64,000 nucleotides of DNA from Candidatus Woesearchaeota archaeon (GTDB taxonomy: Archaea; Nanobdellota; Nanobdellia; Woesearchaeales; JAFGLG01), in assembly GCA_016928155.1 (NCBI GenBank), contig JAFGLG010000004.1, positions 1-64,000 on the forward strand, read 5' to 3'. A model generated the notes under the pieces. That model was not told the origin of the DNA. It saw only the letters and a list, made by a program, of their open reading frames with translations, and did not search any database. Both the position numbers and the translations under genes were made by a program. Of the stretch, positions 53,730-63,093 are shown one piece after another; within the stretch, counting starts at the first letter, position 1; every line of letters starts with the position of its first letter.

Positions 53730-54320
53730 TTAATGGAATATCGGCTTATGGGGCAGTTTGTATCTCGTCCGCAATCTTATCTCTCCTTCAGAGAGATGCG
53801 GATACATGATGTGCTCCATCTCGTGTGTAAGCACTTCATAGAAGGCTTCGCCGTGCAGCCTTTCATCTATCTGTATCACGCCAAGCCCTGTGAATGCCCT
53901 TCCCAGCACTCCTTGTCCCAGCACATATTGCGGCACTTTCTCTACCTGGACATTGGTTGGCCAGAAATTGGTGTTTGACATGAACTTCATGCCATATGAA
54001 TCATCCTTTTCATGATGGTAATTGACTGGCTTGTATACCATCTGGAATCCCAGATGCTCGATTATATTCTCTTTTCTGATGGCGTGATAGACACTGCCCT
54101 GTATCTCTTCTATTGTCTGTTCCTGCATATCAATCTCTTTCTGTTCCTCTGCAGATTTTTGCCCTATAGGCATACCTTTTTCCTTGACACTGATCACCTG
54201 CATCTCCCGGAGAATTTCAGGATACATTATTAGGCCTGTGTGAGTTGGGTTTGTACAGATCACTCTATGCACAGCTTGCACTATCTCCTCTAATTCTGAT
54301 GCCTGTGACTCAAAACCCAT
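53730..54320 (-). CDS. putative zinc metallopeptidase-like protein (HExxH)
   Basis: 196 aa. HEMEH within VLTHEMEHIMYPHLSEGEIR near residue 165 is an HExxH zinc motif, with a Glu (EGE) 10 residues on as a possible third ligand. No signal peptide. The first 120 residues hold no recognised domain. Whether it is an active protease is unknown. Confidence 0.65.
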   Translation of the reverse strand: MGFESQASELEEIVQAVHRVICTNPTHTGLIMYPEILREMQVISVKEKGMPIGQKSAEEQKEIDMQEQTIEEIQGSVYHAIRKENIIEHLGFQMVYKPVNYHHEKDDSYGMKFMSNTNFWPTNVQVEKVPQYVLGQGVLGRAFTGLGVIQIDERLHGEAFYEVLTHEMEHIMYPHLSEGEIRLRTRYKLPHKPIFH

Positions 54321-54358
54321 GATTGCAGAAGAAATGAGATTATCGGTTATAGGGATTG

Positions 54359-54886
54359 TTATCTTTCAGGCCACTGGAATGAGACAGTTTGGCCACTCTC
54401 GATGCCGTTGTTCTCGCAGTATCCTGCATTTACTTCCACGACATAAAGGACATCTTCCATTGGCCCGTACTTTTCGCATTCTGCTTCATAGCACGGAGGC
54501 ACTTTCTCCTCGATGTGTATTATCCTTTTATGCGGATCAAGGAATATCATGTCAAGAGGTATTAGCGTGTTCCTCATCCAGAAATGATATACTGCCGGCC
54601 TGTCGAATACAAAGAGCATCCCCTCTTCTTCGGACAGTGATTCTCTGTACATCATTCCCTGTGCGCGCAGCTCTGGTGTGTCAGCCACCTCTGCTGCTAT
54701 GCACCTCTCCGGGAAGCATATCTGGATCGTGTTCTCTGTTGCATTGCTAGCCACACTGCCGGGTATCTCATTGTTTGTTTCTGCGCACCCGGCCAGGCAT
54801 AGGTATGCCAGCATGAGTATCATCATCTTTCTTGTCAGTTTTGCTGATTTTGGGAGTTTTTTTGCTTTTGCCTGTTTTTTGCCCAT
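54359..54886 (-). CDS. DUF192 lipoprotein
   Basis: 175 aa. Basic N-terminus, hydrophobic segment and lipobox LCLAGCAETN (Cys near 34), then a DUF192 domain: VADTPELRAQGMMYRESLSE, GMLFVFDRPAVYHFWMRNTL, IPLDMIFLDPHKRIIHIEE, VLYVVEVNAGYCENNGIESG. DUF192 proteins are extracytoplasmic, function unknown; often conserved in archaea. Confidence 0.92.
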   Translation of the reverse strand: MGKKQAKAKKLPKSAKLTRKMMILMLAYLCLAGCAETNNEIPGSVASNATENTIQICFPERCIAAEVADTPELRAQGMMYRESLSEEEGMLFVFDRPAVYHFWMRNTLIPLDMIFLDPHKRIIHIEEKVPPCYEAECEKYGPMEDVLYVVEVNAGYCENNGIESGQTVSFQWPER

Positions 54887-55089
54887 TCAGGCCTATTTTA
54901 TTTAAAAATATAAAAAGTTATCCTAAAAAACCTGAAAACAGTCCGCCAAGGCTTATAAACCTTAAATTATGTAGATTGGATACAGATTGGCCATTAGAAA
55001 ACTTTAAATATTGCTACTGCCCGAATTATTGATTGAGATATTTATATCCATATTTAAACTTCAACAAACAAAAAAAGAGGTAGGATATT

Positions 55090-57549
55090 ATGGACAAATC
55101 AAAGGCTTTTATCTTGTGGTTCGACCAGATCGGTATTGAGGATGTTCCGCTTGTTGGCGGGAAGAATGCTTCTTTGGGGGAGATGTTCAGGAATCTCACA
55201 CCTAAAGGTGTGCTTGTCCCTAACGGATTTGCAATAACTGCTGATGCTTATCATTATTTTGTAGACAAGAATAACCTGAGGCAGAAGATCAAGGACACTT
55301 TGAAGGGTCTTGACACCCATGACGTCAAGAATATCCAGGTGAGAGGCAAGAAGGTGAGGAATCTTCTTGAAAAAGCAACTTTCCCTGAGGATCTGAAGAA
55401 GGATATCCTGGCCCAGTACAGGAACCTCTGCGGAGCCTATAACCGGGACAGGTCTGATATTGACGTCGCTGTGAGGAGCAGCGCAACAGCTGAGGACTTG
55501 CCGGATGCTTCCTTTGCCGGCCAGCAGGAGACATACCTGAACATCCATGGTGATGAGGCTGTGCTTGAGGCCTGCAGGAAATGCTTTGCATCATTGTTCA
55601 CTGACAGGGCCATCTCATATCGTGAGGACAAGGGCTTTGACCACTTCTCTATCGGACTTTCGATTGGTGTCCAGAAGATGGTGCGCTCTGATCTTGCATC
55701 TTCTGGAGTGATGTTCTCTATTGATACAGAATCAGGTTTCAGGGATGCCTGCTTTGTGACAGCAGCTTATGGCCTCGGAGAGAATGTCGTGCAGGGCGCT
55801 GTCAATCCTGATGAATATTATGTGTTCAAGCCCACATTGCGCCACGGCAAGAGATCGATCATCTCTAAGCATATCGGCTCTAAGAAGATGAGGATGATCT
55901 ATACTGATAAGGTCCAGAAGGACGGCAAATATACAGCGAACATTGATGTGCCTGAGGCAGACCAGAAGAGGTTTGTCCTCTCTGATGATGAGATCCTCAC
56001 TTTGGCTCATTGGGCTGTTGCCATCGAGGACCATTACTCGCAGAAGGCCGGCAAGTTCAAGCCCATGGACATGGAATGGGCCAAGGATGGCCAGACAGGC
56101 AAGCTTTTCATTGTGCAGGCAAGGCCTGAGACTGTCGCTTCAAGGAAGGACTTCAGTGTCTATGAGGAATATCACATCAAGGAGAAGCCTAAGGCCTTGG
56201 CCAAAGGCCATTCTGTCGGCACAAAGGTCGGTCAGGGAGAGGCCAATGTCATATTGAGCGCAAAGGATATTGACAGGTTCAGGAAGGGCCAGGTCCTTGT
56301 TACTGAGATGACTGACCCTGATTGGGAGCCGATCATGAAGATTGCAAGCGCCATCATCACGAACAGGGGCGGAAGGACCTGCCATGCTGCTATCATCAGC
56401 AGGGAGCTTGGCATCCCATGTGTCGTCGGCACAAATAACGGGACTGATGTCATAAAATCTGGCCAGAAGGTCACTGTATCCTGCGCAGAGGGTGATGTGG
56501 GCCTTGTCTATGACGGCATGATACCCTTTGAGAAGAAGGTTGTCGACCTGAAGAAGATCCCGGCCACAAAGACCAAGATAATGATGAATGTGGGGACGCC
56601 TGATCAGGCTTTCAATTTCTCGATGATCCCGAGCGATGGTGTGGGTCTTGCAAGGATGGAGTTCATCATCAACTCTTTCATCAGGATACATCCTCTCGCC
56701 CTCATCCATCCAGAGAAGGTGGCAGATGAGAAGGTCAGGAAAGAGATTGATGAGCACACTGCTGCCTGGGATGACAAGAAGCAGTTCTTTGTTGATCAGC
56801 TCGCTTACGGCATTGCGATGATCGGCGCTGCTTTCTATCCGAAGGATGTCATTGTCAGGATGTCTGACTTCAAGTCTAATGAGTATGCTAACCTCATGGG
56901 AGGCCATTACTTCGAGCCTAAGGAGGACAATCCCATGATAGGCTGGAGAGGGGCTTCAAGATATTACAATCCCAGGTATAGTGAAGGTTTTGCGCTCGAA
57001 TGCAAAGCCATGCTTAAGGTCAGGGATGAGATGGGCCTGACCAATGTAAAGGTCATGATCCCGTTCTGCAGGACTGTTGATGAGGGCCAGAAAGTGATTG
57101 ATGAGATGAGGAAGAACGGCCTGGTTAGGGGAGAGAATGGATTGCAGGTTTATGTCATGTGTGAGATCCCCGCCAATGTCATCCTTGCTGACCAGTTCTG
57201 TGACATCTTTGACGGTTTCAGCATAGGCTCGAATGATCTTACCCAGCTCACTTTGGGGCTGGATAGGGATTCTGAGATTGTTTCATCGATATATGACGAG
57301 AGGAATGATGCTGTCAAGCGTCTCATCTATGAGGTGATCAAGACAGCGAAGCACAGGCACAGGAAGATTGGCATCTGCGGCCAGGCTCCGAGCGATTATC
57401 CTGAGTTCGCCCAGTTCCTTGTCGAGTGCGGCATCGATTCCATCTCTCTCAATCCGGATACTGTCATCAAGACAAGGATCAAGATAGCCCAGAAGGAGAA
57501 AGAGCTTGGCATCAATCCGGATGCAGTCATCCAGCATGTCTATAATTGA
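55090..57549 (+). CDS. ppsA: phosphoenolpyruvate synthase
   Basis: 819 aa. Pyruvate + ATP to PEP, AMP and phosphate. N-terminal ATP-grasp part (GGKNASLGEMFRNLTPKG, RSSATAEDLPDASFAGQQET), central phosphohistidine GGRTCHAAIISRELGIPCVV, C-terminal PEP domain (GVGLARMEFIINSFI, GSNDLTQLTLGLDRDS, CGQAPSDYPEFAQFLVECG). GAGGTAGGATATT before the ATG; TATA near 55037-55048. With the following GAPDH and PGK it forms a gluconeogenic or glycolytic block. Confidence 0.97.
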   Translation: MDKSKAFILWFDQIGIEDVPLVGGKNASLGEMFRNLTPKGVLVPNGFAITADAYHYFVDKNNLRQKIKDTLKGLDTHDVKNIQVRGKKVRNLLEKATFPEDLKKDILAQYRNLCGAYNRDRSDIDVAVRSSATAEDLPDASFAGQQETYLNIHGDEAVLEACRKCFASLFTDRAISYREDKGFDHFSIGLSIGVQKMVRSDLASSGVMFSIDTESGFRDACFVTAAYGLGENVVQGAVNPDEYYVFKPTLRHGKRSIISKHIGSKKMRMIYTDKVQKDGKYTANIDVPEADQKRFVLSDDEILTLAHWAVAIEDHYSQKAGKFKPMDMEWAKDGQTGKLFIVQARPETVASRKDFSVYEEYHIKEKPKALAKGHSVGTKVGQGEANVILSAKDIDRFRKGQVLVTEMTDPDWEPIMKIASAIITNRGGRTCHAAIISRELGIPCVVGTNNGTDVIKSGQKVTVSCAEGDVGLVYDGMIPFEKKVVDLKKIPATKTKIMMNVGTPDQAFNFSMIPSDGVGLARMEFIINSFIRIHPLALIHPEKVADEKVRKEIDEHTAAWDDKKQFFVDQLAYGIAMIGAAFYPKDVIVRMSDFKSNEYANLMGGHYFEPKEDNPMIGWRGASRYYNPRYSEGFALECKAMLKVRDEMGLTNVKVMIPFCRTVDEGQKVIDEMRKNGLVRGENGLQVYVMCEIPANVILADQFCDIFDGFSIGSNDLTQLTLGLDRDSEIVSSIYDERNDAVKRLIYEVIKTAKHRHRKIGICGQAPSDYPEFAQFLVECGIDSISLNPDTVIKTRIKIAQKEKELGINPDAVIQHVYN

Positions 57550-57627
57550 TTTGTTGATTTTATTTATTTGATTATTTTATTTGTTTGATTATTTTATTTT
57601 TTAGTCTTTGTCAAGAGGGGTGAAGTC

Positions 57628-58623
57628 ATGGTAAGAGTTGCAATAAATGGTTTTGGCAGGATCGGAAGGCAGGTCTTTCAGGCTGGCCACGCTGATCCTG
57701 AGATTGAATGGGTCGCTATCAATGATCTTTCAGAGCCGAAGGTCCTGGCTTATCTTCTGAAGCATGATTCTGTGCATGGCCAGAGGGGTTATGATATCTC
57801 ATATACTGAGCATAGCTTGATTGTGAATGGAAGGGAGATCAGGATATTTGCTGAGAGGGATCCCGAAAATCTTCCTTGGAAGGAATTGGGTGTCGACGTG
57901 GTTGCAGAGTGCACTGGCTTCTATAGGGATAGGGAAGGTGCTGGCAAGCATCTCAAGGCCGGCGCAAAGAAGGTCCTCATTTCAGCTCCTGCCAAGAGCC
58001 CTGACATCACTCTGGTCAAGGGTGTCAATGAGCATGAATATGACGGATCAAAGCATCATATTGTCAGCAATGCATCCTGCACTACAAACTGCCTCGCGCC
58101 GATTGTCAAGGTGCTTAATGACAATTTCGGGGTCAGGAGGGGGTATATGGTGACCACTCATGCTTACACTGCTGACCAGAAGCTCGTCGACTCCCCTCAC
58201 AAGGATTTGAGGAGGGGAAGGAGCGCTGCTGTCAATATCACCCCCACGAGTTCAGGGGCTGCTGTCGCTGTTGCTGAAGTGATTCCTCAGCTCAAGGGGA
58301 AGCTCAATGGATTTGCTCTGAGGGTCCCTGTGCCTGATGGCAGCTATGTTGTGTTCACTTGCGAGCTGGATAAGGAGGCCACCAAGGAGCGCATAAATGA
58401 TCTTTTCAGCAAGGTTGGCAATAATCATCTTAAGTCTGTTTTGGAGTATACTGAAGATGAGCTTGTCAGCAGTGATATCATCGGGAATCCTCATTCCTGT
58501 GTTTTCGACTCTGCTTTTACAGACGTCATAGGGGGTAATTTTGTTACTGTATGCGCCTGGTATGACAATGAGTGGGGTTACTCTAATAGGATGGTTGATA
58601 TGCTGAAGCATCTGGTGAGATGA
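57628..58623 (+). CDS. gap: glyceraldehyde-3-phosphate dehydrogenase, bacterial type
   Basis: 331 aa. NAD site VRVAINGFGRIGRQVFQAGH, catalytic Cys in SNASCTTNCLAPIVKVLND near residue 153, THAYTADQKLVDSPHKDLRR, TPTSSGAAVAVAEVIPQLKG, WYDNEWGYSNRMVDM. This is the bacterial/eukaryotic class I enzyme; most archaea have the unrelated class II enzyme, so transfer from bacteria is likely. 4-17 bp before PGK (RBS GGGGTGAAGTC). Confidence 0.96.
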   Translation: MVRVAINGFGRIGRQVFQAGHADPEIEWVAINDLSEPKVLAYLLKHDSVHGQRGYDISYTEHSLIVNGREIRIFAERDPENLPWKELGVDVVAECTGFYRDREGAGKHLKAGAKKVLISAPAKSPDITLVKGVNEHEYDGSKHHIVSNASCTTNCLAPIVKVLNDNFGVRRGYMVTTHAYTADQKLVDSPHKDLRRGRSAAVNITPTSSGAAVAVAEVIPQLKGKLNGFALRVPVPDGSYVVFTCELDKEATKERINDLFSKVGNNHLKSVLEYTEDELVSSDIIGNPHSCVFDSAFTDVIGGNFVTVCAWYDNEWGYSNRMVDMLKHLVR

Positions 58624-58639
58624 ACTTGTGGTGGAACTG

Positions 58640-59914
58640 ATGGGATATCTCAGGCTTAAGGATCTGCAGTACAAGGGTAAGAAGGTTATTGTCAGGATGG
58701 ATCTTGACGTGCCTTTTGACAGGCAGGGCAACATAGCTGATGATTCAAGGCTTGAGAAGGCTCTTCCCACATTGCATTATCTTCTTGAGCATGATGCCAA
58801 GGTAATAATTATGGGGCATGTTGGCAGGCCTAAAGGTCAGGTTGTTGATTCTCTCAGGACTGACAAGGTGGCTTTGAGGATCAAGCGGCTTCTGGACAAC
58901 AGGTATGATGTGAAGAAGCTACATGACTGCATTGGTGTGGAGCACGAGATTGGCTCAATGAAGCCGGGATGTGTTGCTGTTCTTGAGAATCTGAGGTTTC
59001 ACGAAGAGGAGAAGAGCAATGATGAAGGATTCGCGAGGAAGCTCGCTGGTCTGGCTGATATCTATGTCAATGAGTCTTTTGCAACAGCCCATAGGGATAA
59101 TGCATCAGTTACAGGCGTGCCTAAGTTCATACCCGGTGTCATGGGTCTTAGGTTCGAGCAGGAGCTCAGGATGCTTTCCATGATTCATTCGCCTGACAGG
59201 CCGTTTGTCGTCATAATGGGAGGCCTGAAGATATCTGATAAGATTAAGGTTATAGAGACCCTGCTTGAGAAGGCAGATGTCCTGCTTATTTGCGGGGCAA
59301 TGGCGAATACTTTCCTGAAGGCCCAGGGCAAGGGGATAGGCAAGTCGGTTTATGATGAGGCTTCTGTTGATTTTGCCAGGTCATTGCTTTCAAAGAACAA
59401 GCTTGTTGAATACCCTAATTTCGACCAGAAGATTTACAAGGTGATCCTGCCTGTTGATCTGATCTGCGCTGAGAAGCTTGAGGAGGATTCGAAGACAAGG
59501 CTCTGCACTCCGAACAATGTCCCTAAGGATTATTATATCGTCGATATTGGGCCAAGGACTATTGCTTTGTATGAGGAGATAATACTCAATAGCCAGATGG
59601 TATTCTGGAACGGCCCGGCAGGATTCTTTGAGGTAGAGGATTTCGCTTTCGGCACTAATGAGCTTGCTAAGTTCATGGCCCAGACAACTGCCAGGACAAT
59701 TGTAGGAGGCGGTGACACTGCTGAAGCTATCTATCGCATGAAGCTTGAGAGGAATTTCACCCATGTCTCGACTGGAGGCGGTGCTTCCCTGAAGTTCATC
59801 GAAGATAGTCAGTTGCCTGCTGTAAAAGCTCTTGAGGATTCCTGCAGCTCCAACAAAGAAGCCTTCAGGGATCTTAGGATTGCTGATTCTCTGCATCCTG
59901 AACTGCTTCATTGA
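58640..59914 (+). CDS. pgk: phosphoglycerate kinase, bacterial-like
   Basis: 424 aa. VIVRMDLDVPFDRQGNIADD, MGHVGRPKGQ, LENLRFHEEEKSNDEGFARK, YVNESFATAHRDNASV, GGLKISDKIKVIETLL, WNGPAGFFE, TVGGGDTAEA-like TIVGGGDTAEAIYRM, VSTGGGASLKFIE. ATG 58640 fits the family start; GTG codons at 58628 and 58631 exist upstream. Longer than usual by about 25-30 aa, mostly at the C-terminus. Follows GAPDH. Confidence 0.95.
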   Translation: MGYLRLKDLQYKGKKVIVRMDLDVPFDRQGNIADDSRLEKALPTLHYLLEHDAKVIIMGHVGRPKGQVVDSLRTDKVALRIKRLLDNRYDVKKLHDCIGVEHEIGSMKPGCVAVLENLRFHEEEKSNDEGFARKLAGLADIYVNESFATAHRDNASVTGVPKFIPGVMGLRFEQELRMLSMIHSPDRPFVVIMGGLKISDKIKVIETLLEKADVLLICGAMANTFLKAQGKGIGKSVYDEASVDFARSLLSKNKLVEYPNFDQKIYKVILPVDLICAEKLEEDSKTRLCTPNNVPKDYYIVDIGPRTIALYEEIILNSQMVFWNGPAGFFEVEDFAFGTNELAKFMAQTTARTIVGGGDTAEAIYRMKLERNFTHVSTGGGASLKFIEDSQLPAVKALEDSCSSNKEAFRDLRIADSLHPELLH

Positions 59915-60003
59915 GATAAGTGGATTGTTGGTTATGCAGATTTTATTGCATATTTTTCTTACTGAGCATCTCATAATCTGTTTCTTCCTGAAAATCCCAT
60001 ACC

Positions 60004-61563
60004 CTATTTCTTCCTGAGCATCTCATCCAGTCTCCTGTGCAGGTCAGATATCATCTCTGCTGCCTGGCTCCTGTATGAGTAGATGTAGTTTGATATGAAT
60101 CCGATGCTGACAAGCCCTATCAGGAAGAACCACATCACTTCTTTCCTGATGTCTCCCCTCTTGATTGGAGGTACTTTTTCCAGCATTTTTCCTATGACAG
60201 GCATTTCTCTTATTTTTGATACTATCTTTGGTTCTTCTTCGTATTTTTCCCTCTCTTCGGTCTCATTTCCAGAGAACCCGGTTATATTGGATTTTATCTC
60301 TTCTTTCACTCTTCCAGGAGTGGTCATGCCTCCGCCCCCCATGCTCCCTCCGCCACCTGGTTTCTGGGCCTGTTTTTTCTCGGCGAGAGAGAATGCGCTG
60401 AACGAGCTGACATCGACGCATAGATGGTTTCCGTCAGCATAGCTCGCAAGCTCTGCATTGGCGCTTATGCATCTGCCAGTGCTGAAAGAGTAGCTGCATG
60501 TCAGTATGTACGCGTCTGCCGGATCGCTGAATGTGAATTTTGTCATGTCGAAGCATATTGTGGCATTTGAGTGGTTGAATTCAGGCTGTACGGCGACTGT
60601 CTTCTTGAACCTGTATATGTCTGTATCCTGCAGGGTCACATCCTCATCATACCTGAGTAGCAGGAGTATGTTGTCGGTTACCGGCACCCTTTTTATGATG
60701 AGATGATGGTCTGTCGAGTCCAGCCTCAGTATGTAGTAGTCTGTATTGAGGCTGAAGTTTGCTGTCTTGTTGGATGTCCTGTTCTCTAGGGTTGTAATGC
60801 CTGTGACATTGCCGAAGTTGTTGAATCCGGTGTCTGAGAGGCTTATGTTGTACTCATTCCCGTTTGTGCTGTTGGTTATGTTTAGCGACATGTTGACTTT
60901 CCTGAGATAATTCTGTATTGACACTATTATGCTCTCTGTGACATTGTTCTCGCCGTCGCTTACTGTGACATTCACTGAATAGTTCCCTGCATCAGCATAT
61001 CCTGTCTGCCATTGCCCTGTTGAGTTTAATGGATAGCTGTAGTGGAAGGTCAATGGGTCGTTTTCCGGGTCGCTTGCATTCACTGTTATATTGACAAGAT
61101 CTCCTTCTGTTGCTGTTATGTTTGAGATATCTGTGAAGTAGGGCGGGTCATTGTAGTCCACTAGGAAGGTGTAGGTGTCGCTGGTTGAGCTGGCCCCTCT
61201 TGTGTCAGTGCAGTTTATGCGCCAATAGTATTGCTGTTCTATGAGACTGCCCCAGTTGTACTGATATGTCCCGCTGATCAGTAATCCTGTTATGTTGAGC
61301 AGTGTCGTCGGATCGCTCTGGTTGTCCCCATAGATGTCACAGTATATCCCGTCCCCGTCAGGATCGGACAGGGTATAGTTCAATGTTGCCTGCAGGTCTG
61401 TCACGGTTGTGTCGTTTGCTGGTGTGTTTAGTGTTATTGCCGGAGGCTCATGCACTGAGAAGAATGCATTGGTGATTGTCGAGGAGCCGTATGATATGGG
61501 TATGACTAGCAAGATCATCAAAAGCATGATATACAGTTTTCCTTTGCTAATCTTTGGTATCAT
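60004..61563 (-). CDS. surface protein with Ig/cadherin-like domains and YIYSYR anchor
   Basis: 519 aa. N-terminal hydrophobic signal-like segment (LYIMLLMILLVIPISYG); Ig/Fn3-like domain (TLNYTLSDPDGDGIYCDIYG) and a cadherin/PKD-like domain (TVNASDPENDPLTFHYSYPL, VNVTVSDGENNVTESI), both Asn/Thr-rich with many N-x-S/T; a further beta-rich part with Cys pairs; Gly-rich GGGGSMGGGGMT linker; a transmembrane helix (VMWFFLIGLVSIGFIS) and the tail NYIYSYRSQAAEMISDLHRR. The tail is the same type as in the two beta-helix proteins. Preceded on this strand by a lipoprotein gene 4 bp away. Confidence 0.88.
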   Translation of the reverse strand: MIPKISKGKLYIMLLMILLVIPISYGSSTITNAFFSVHEPPAITLNTPANDTTVTDLQATLNYTLSDPDGDGIYCDIYGDNQSDPTTLLNITGLLISGTYQYNWGSLIEQQYYWRINCTDTRGASSTSDTYTFLVDYNDPPYFTDISNITATEGDLVNITVNASDPENDPLTFHYSYPLNSTGQWQTGYADAGNYSVNVTVSDGENNVTESIIVSIQNYLRKVNMSLNITNSTNGNEYNISLSDTGFNNFGNVTGITTLENRTSNKTANFSLNTDYYILRLDSTDHHLIIKRVPVTDNILLLLRYDEDVTLQDTDIYRFKKTVAVQPEFNHSNATICFDMTKFTFSDPADAYILTCSYSFSTGRCISANAELASYADGNHLCVDVSSFSAFSLAEKKQAQKPGGGGSMGGGGMTTPGRVKEEIKSNITGFSGNETEEREKYEEEPKIVSKIREMPVIGKMLEKVPPIKRGDIRKEVMWFFLIGLVSIGFISNYIYSYRSQAAEMISDLHRRLDEMLRKK

Positions 61564-61567
61564 ATGC

Positions 61568-62416
61568 TCACTCTGCTTTCACCTGTATGAATGCCTGGTA
61601 CATCGGCCTTCCTAGCTTTGTCATGCCTCCTGATGTGTAGAGGTTCTTGTATTCGAGCACCCATTCTTTCTCTTTCTCATCGTCGACCTCACTCGAATCT
61701 ATCCCGATCACATAATTCCCTGGCTCTGCGAATTCTGTCGCTGTTATCTTGAGTGTTATCTTCTTTGTGCCGTCGATTCTGTAGATGGGGAAGTTTGGCT
61801 CAAGGATGAATTCTTCAGGCCCTATATCAACCTCAAAGTACTTGGTTGCCTCATCTGGATCCTGCTGCACTGATTTGGCTCCTCCTGGAAGCTCATATCC
61901 TGTTGTGATTGATCCGGATGCTGGATATACCACATTGAGGTTCATGCCCTGATATGTCTCCACAAGGTATCCGCTCTTTATCCAGAATATTGCCTCTGAC
62001 ACCCCTCCCGGTTTCAGCACTGTGACTGAATCTGCAGGATAGACGCTGAATCCCTGTGCGCCGAACCTGTCTTTTGGAGGGCTCTGCAGCATCGGCACTC
62101 CGATATCCTCAAAGTGTGGGAACCATTCTGGCTGCTGCCAGTACTCTTCTCCTATTGTACTGAGGTCCTGGAGCTTCCCGGATATGACAAGGATTCTCAT
62201 TTGGTAGAAATCCTCTGGAAATCCAGGCAGGTTCTTGAACATCGCCTCTGGAAGATAGTTTGGCCTCTCTGATTTTGAGGTTCCGTTCTCTGCTGCTGCT
62301 ATCCTTTGTGCAAGCACATCACTGTAAGGTGTGTCATCCACTTTGTCTGGTGGGCCAGCACATCCAGTGATAAGCATTGCTGCTATCGCTATTAGCAATA
62401 TGATTCTGTTTCTCAT
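61568..62416 (-). CDS. putative lipoprotein, unknown
   Basis: 282 aa. Signal with lipobox AAMLITGCAGPPDK (Cys 19), then a soluble beta-rich domain with a C-terminal Ig-like part (ITLKITATEFAEPGNYVIGI). GGAGGAG-type ribosome-binding site upstream. Cotranscribed with the anchored protein that follows; the pair may act together outside the cell. No family recognised. Confidence 0.8.
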   Translation of the reverse strand: MRNRIILLIAIAAMLITGCAGPPDKVDDTPYSDVLAQRIAAAENGTSKSERPNYLPEAMFKNLPGFPEDFYQMRILVISGKLQDLSTIGEEYWQQPEWFPHFEDIGVPMLQSPPKDRFGAQGFSVYPADSVTVLKPGGVSEAIFWIKSGYLVETYQGMNLNVVYPASGSITTGYELPGGAKSVQQDPDEATKYFEVDIGPEEFILEPNFPIYRIDGTKKITLKITATEFAEPGNYVIGIDSSEVDDEKEKEWVLEYKNLYTSGGMTKLGRPMYQAFIQVKAE

Positions 62417-62477
62417 TGTTTCTCCTCCTCTTAAGGAAAATTAAGCCAGGGTATCAGTAAGATACCCAGCCGTTTCC

Positions 62478-63023
62478 TTAAGACTGGGTACCGTTTGTTG
62501 TTATTGTCCTCGTGGTTGAATCTGTATATGTGCATCCTGAATAGTCTGCTGCCATATACCACACGACTCCATTGCCTGCCGCGAAGTTGTTCTGCACTGC
62601 CACAGGTGTTGTTGACATTGCACTTCCTCCAGACTCTGCTCCTGTGAATGTCTGAGCTCCTGTCAATGACATGCATGCCGGCAGTGCTGTATTCAGTGCA
62701 ACTGACAGGTTGATGGTCACAGTTCCTGTGTTGTTGTACTGGAATATTGGTGTGCCATCAGACTGGCATGTTCCTCCTACAACACATGCACTTATGTTGA
62801 ACTCTGTTCCGCTTGTGCTGTTGAATTCTATGTCTGTTGTTGCTGCTCCTCCACCAGTTGATTCTACAGCTACCTGTCCTGGCAATGTCAGCGTGAATGC
62901 TATGTTGCTCGGGACATTGAAGTGCGCTATCGTTGTTATGTACTCTGACTGTGACATCGCGACTGGCAGCATCAATAGCAGGAATGCTCCGGCCACGATC
63001 AATGCATTTTTGTTCATTTTCAT
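62478..63023 (-). CDS. secreted protein with TLPGQ/NTG domain
   Basis: 181 aa. Signal peptide (NKNALIVAGAFLLLMLPVAMS) followed by a single beta-rich domain, FTLTLPGQVAVESTGGGAAT ... TCQSDGTPIFQYNNTGTVTI ... ending STTRTITTNGTQ. The domain is repeated in the next upstream gene, so these are tandem paralogues. Asn/Thr-rich, with two Cys in VVGGTCQSD. No transmembrane anchor is seen. GGAGG ribosome-binding site (63026-63036 region on this strand). Confidence 0.85.
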   Translation of the reverse strand: MKMNKNALIVAGAFLLLMLPVAMSQSEYITTIAHFNVPSNIAFTLTLPGQVAVESTGGGAATTDIEFNSTSGTEFNISACVVGGTCQSDGTPIFQYNNTGTVTINLSVALNTALPACMSLTGAQTFTGAESGGSAMSTTPVAVQNNFAAGNGVVWYMAADYSGCTYTDSTTRTITTNGTQS

Positions 63024-63093
63024 TTTTTATTCCTCCGTTGTTTGTTTTTCACTCATTTCCTGTCGAACTCTTGGATCCTTTTTCTTTATCACC

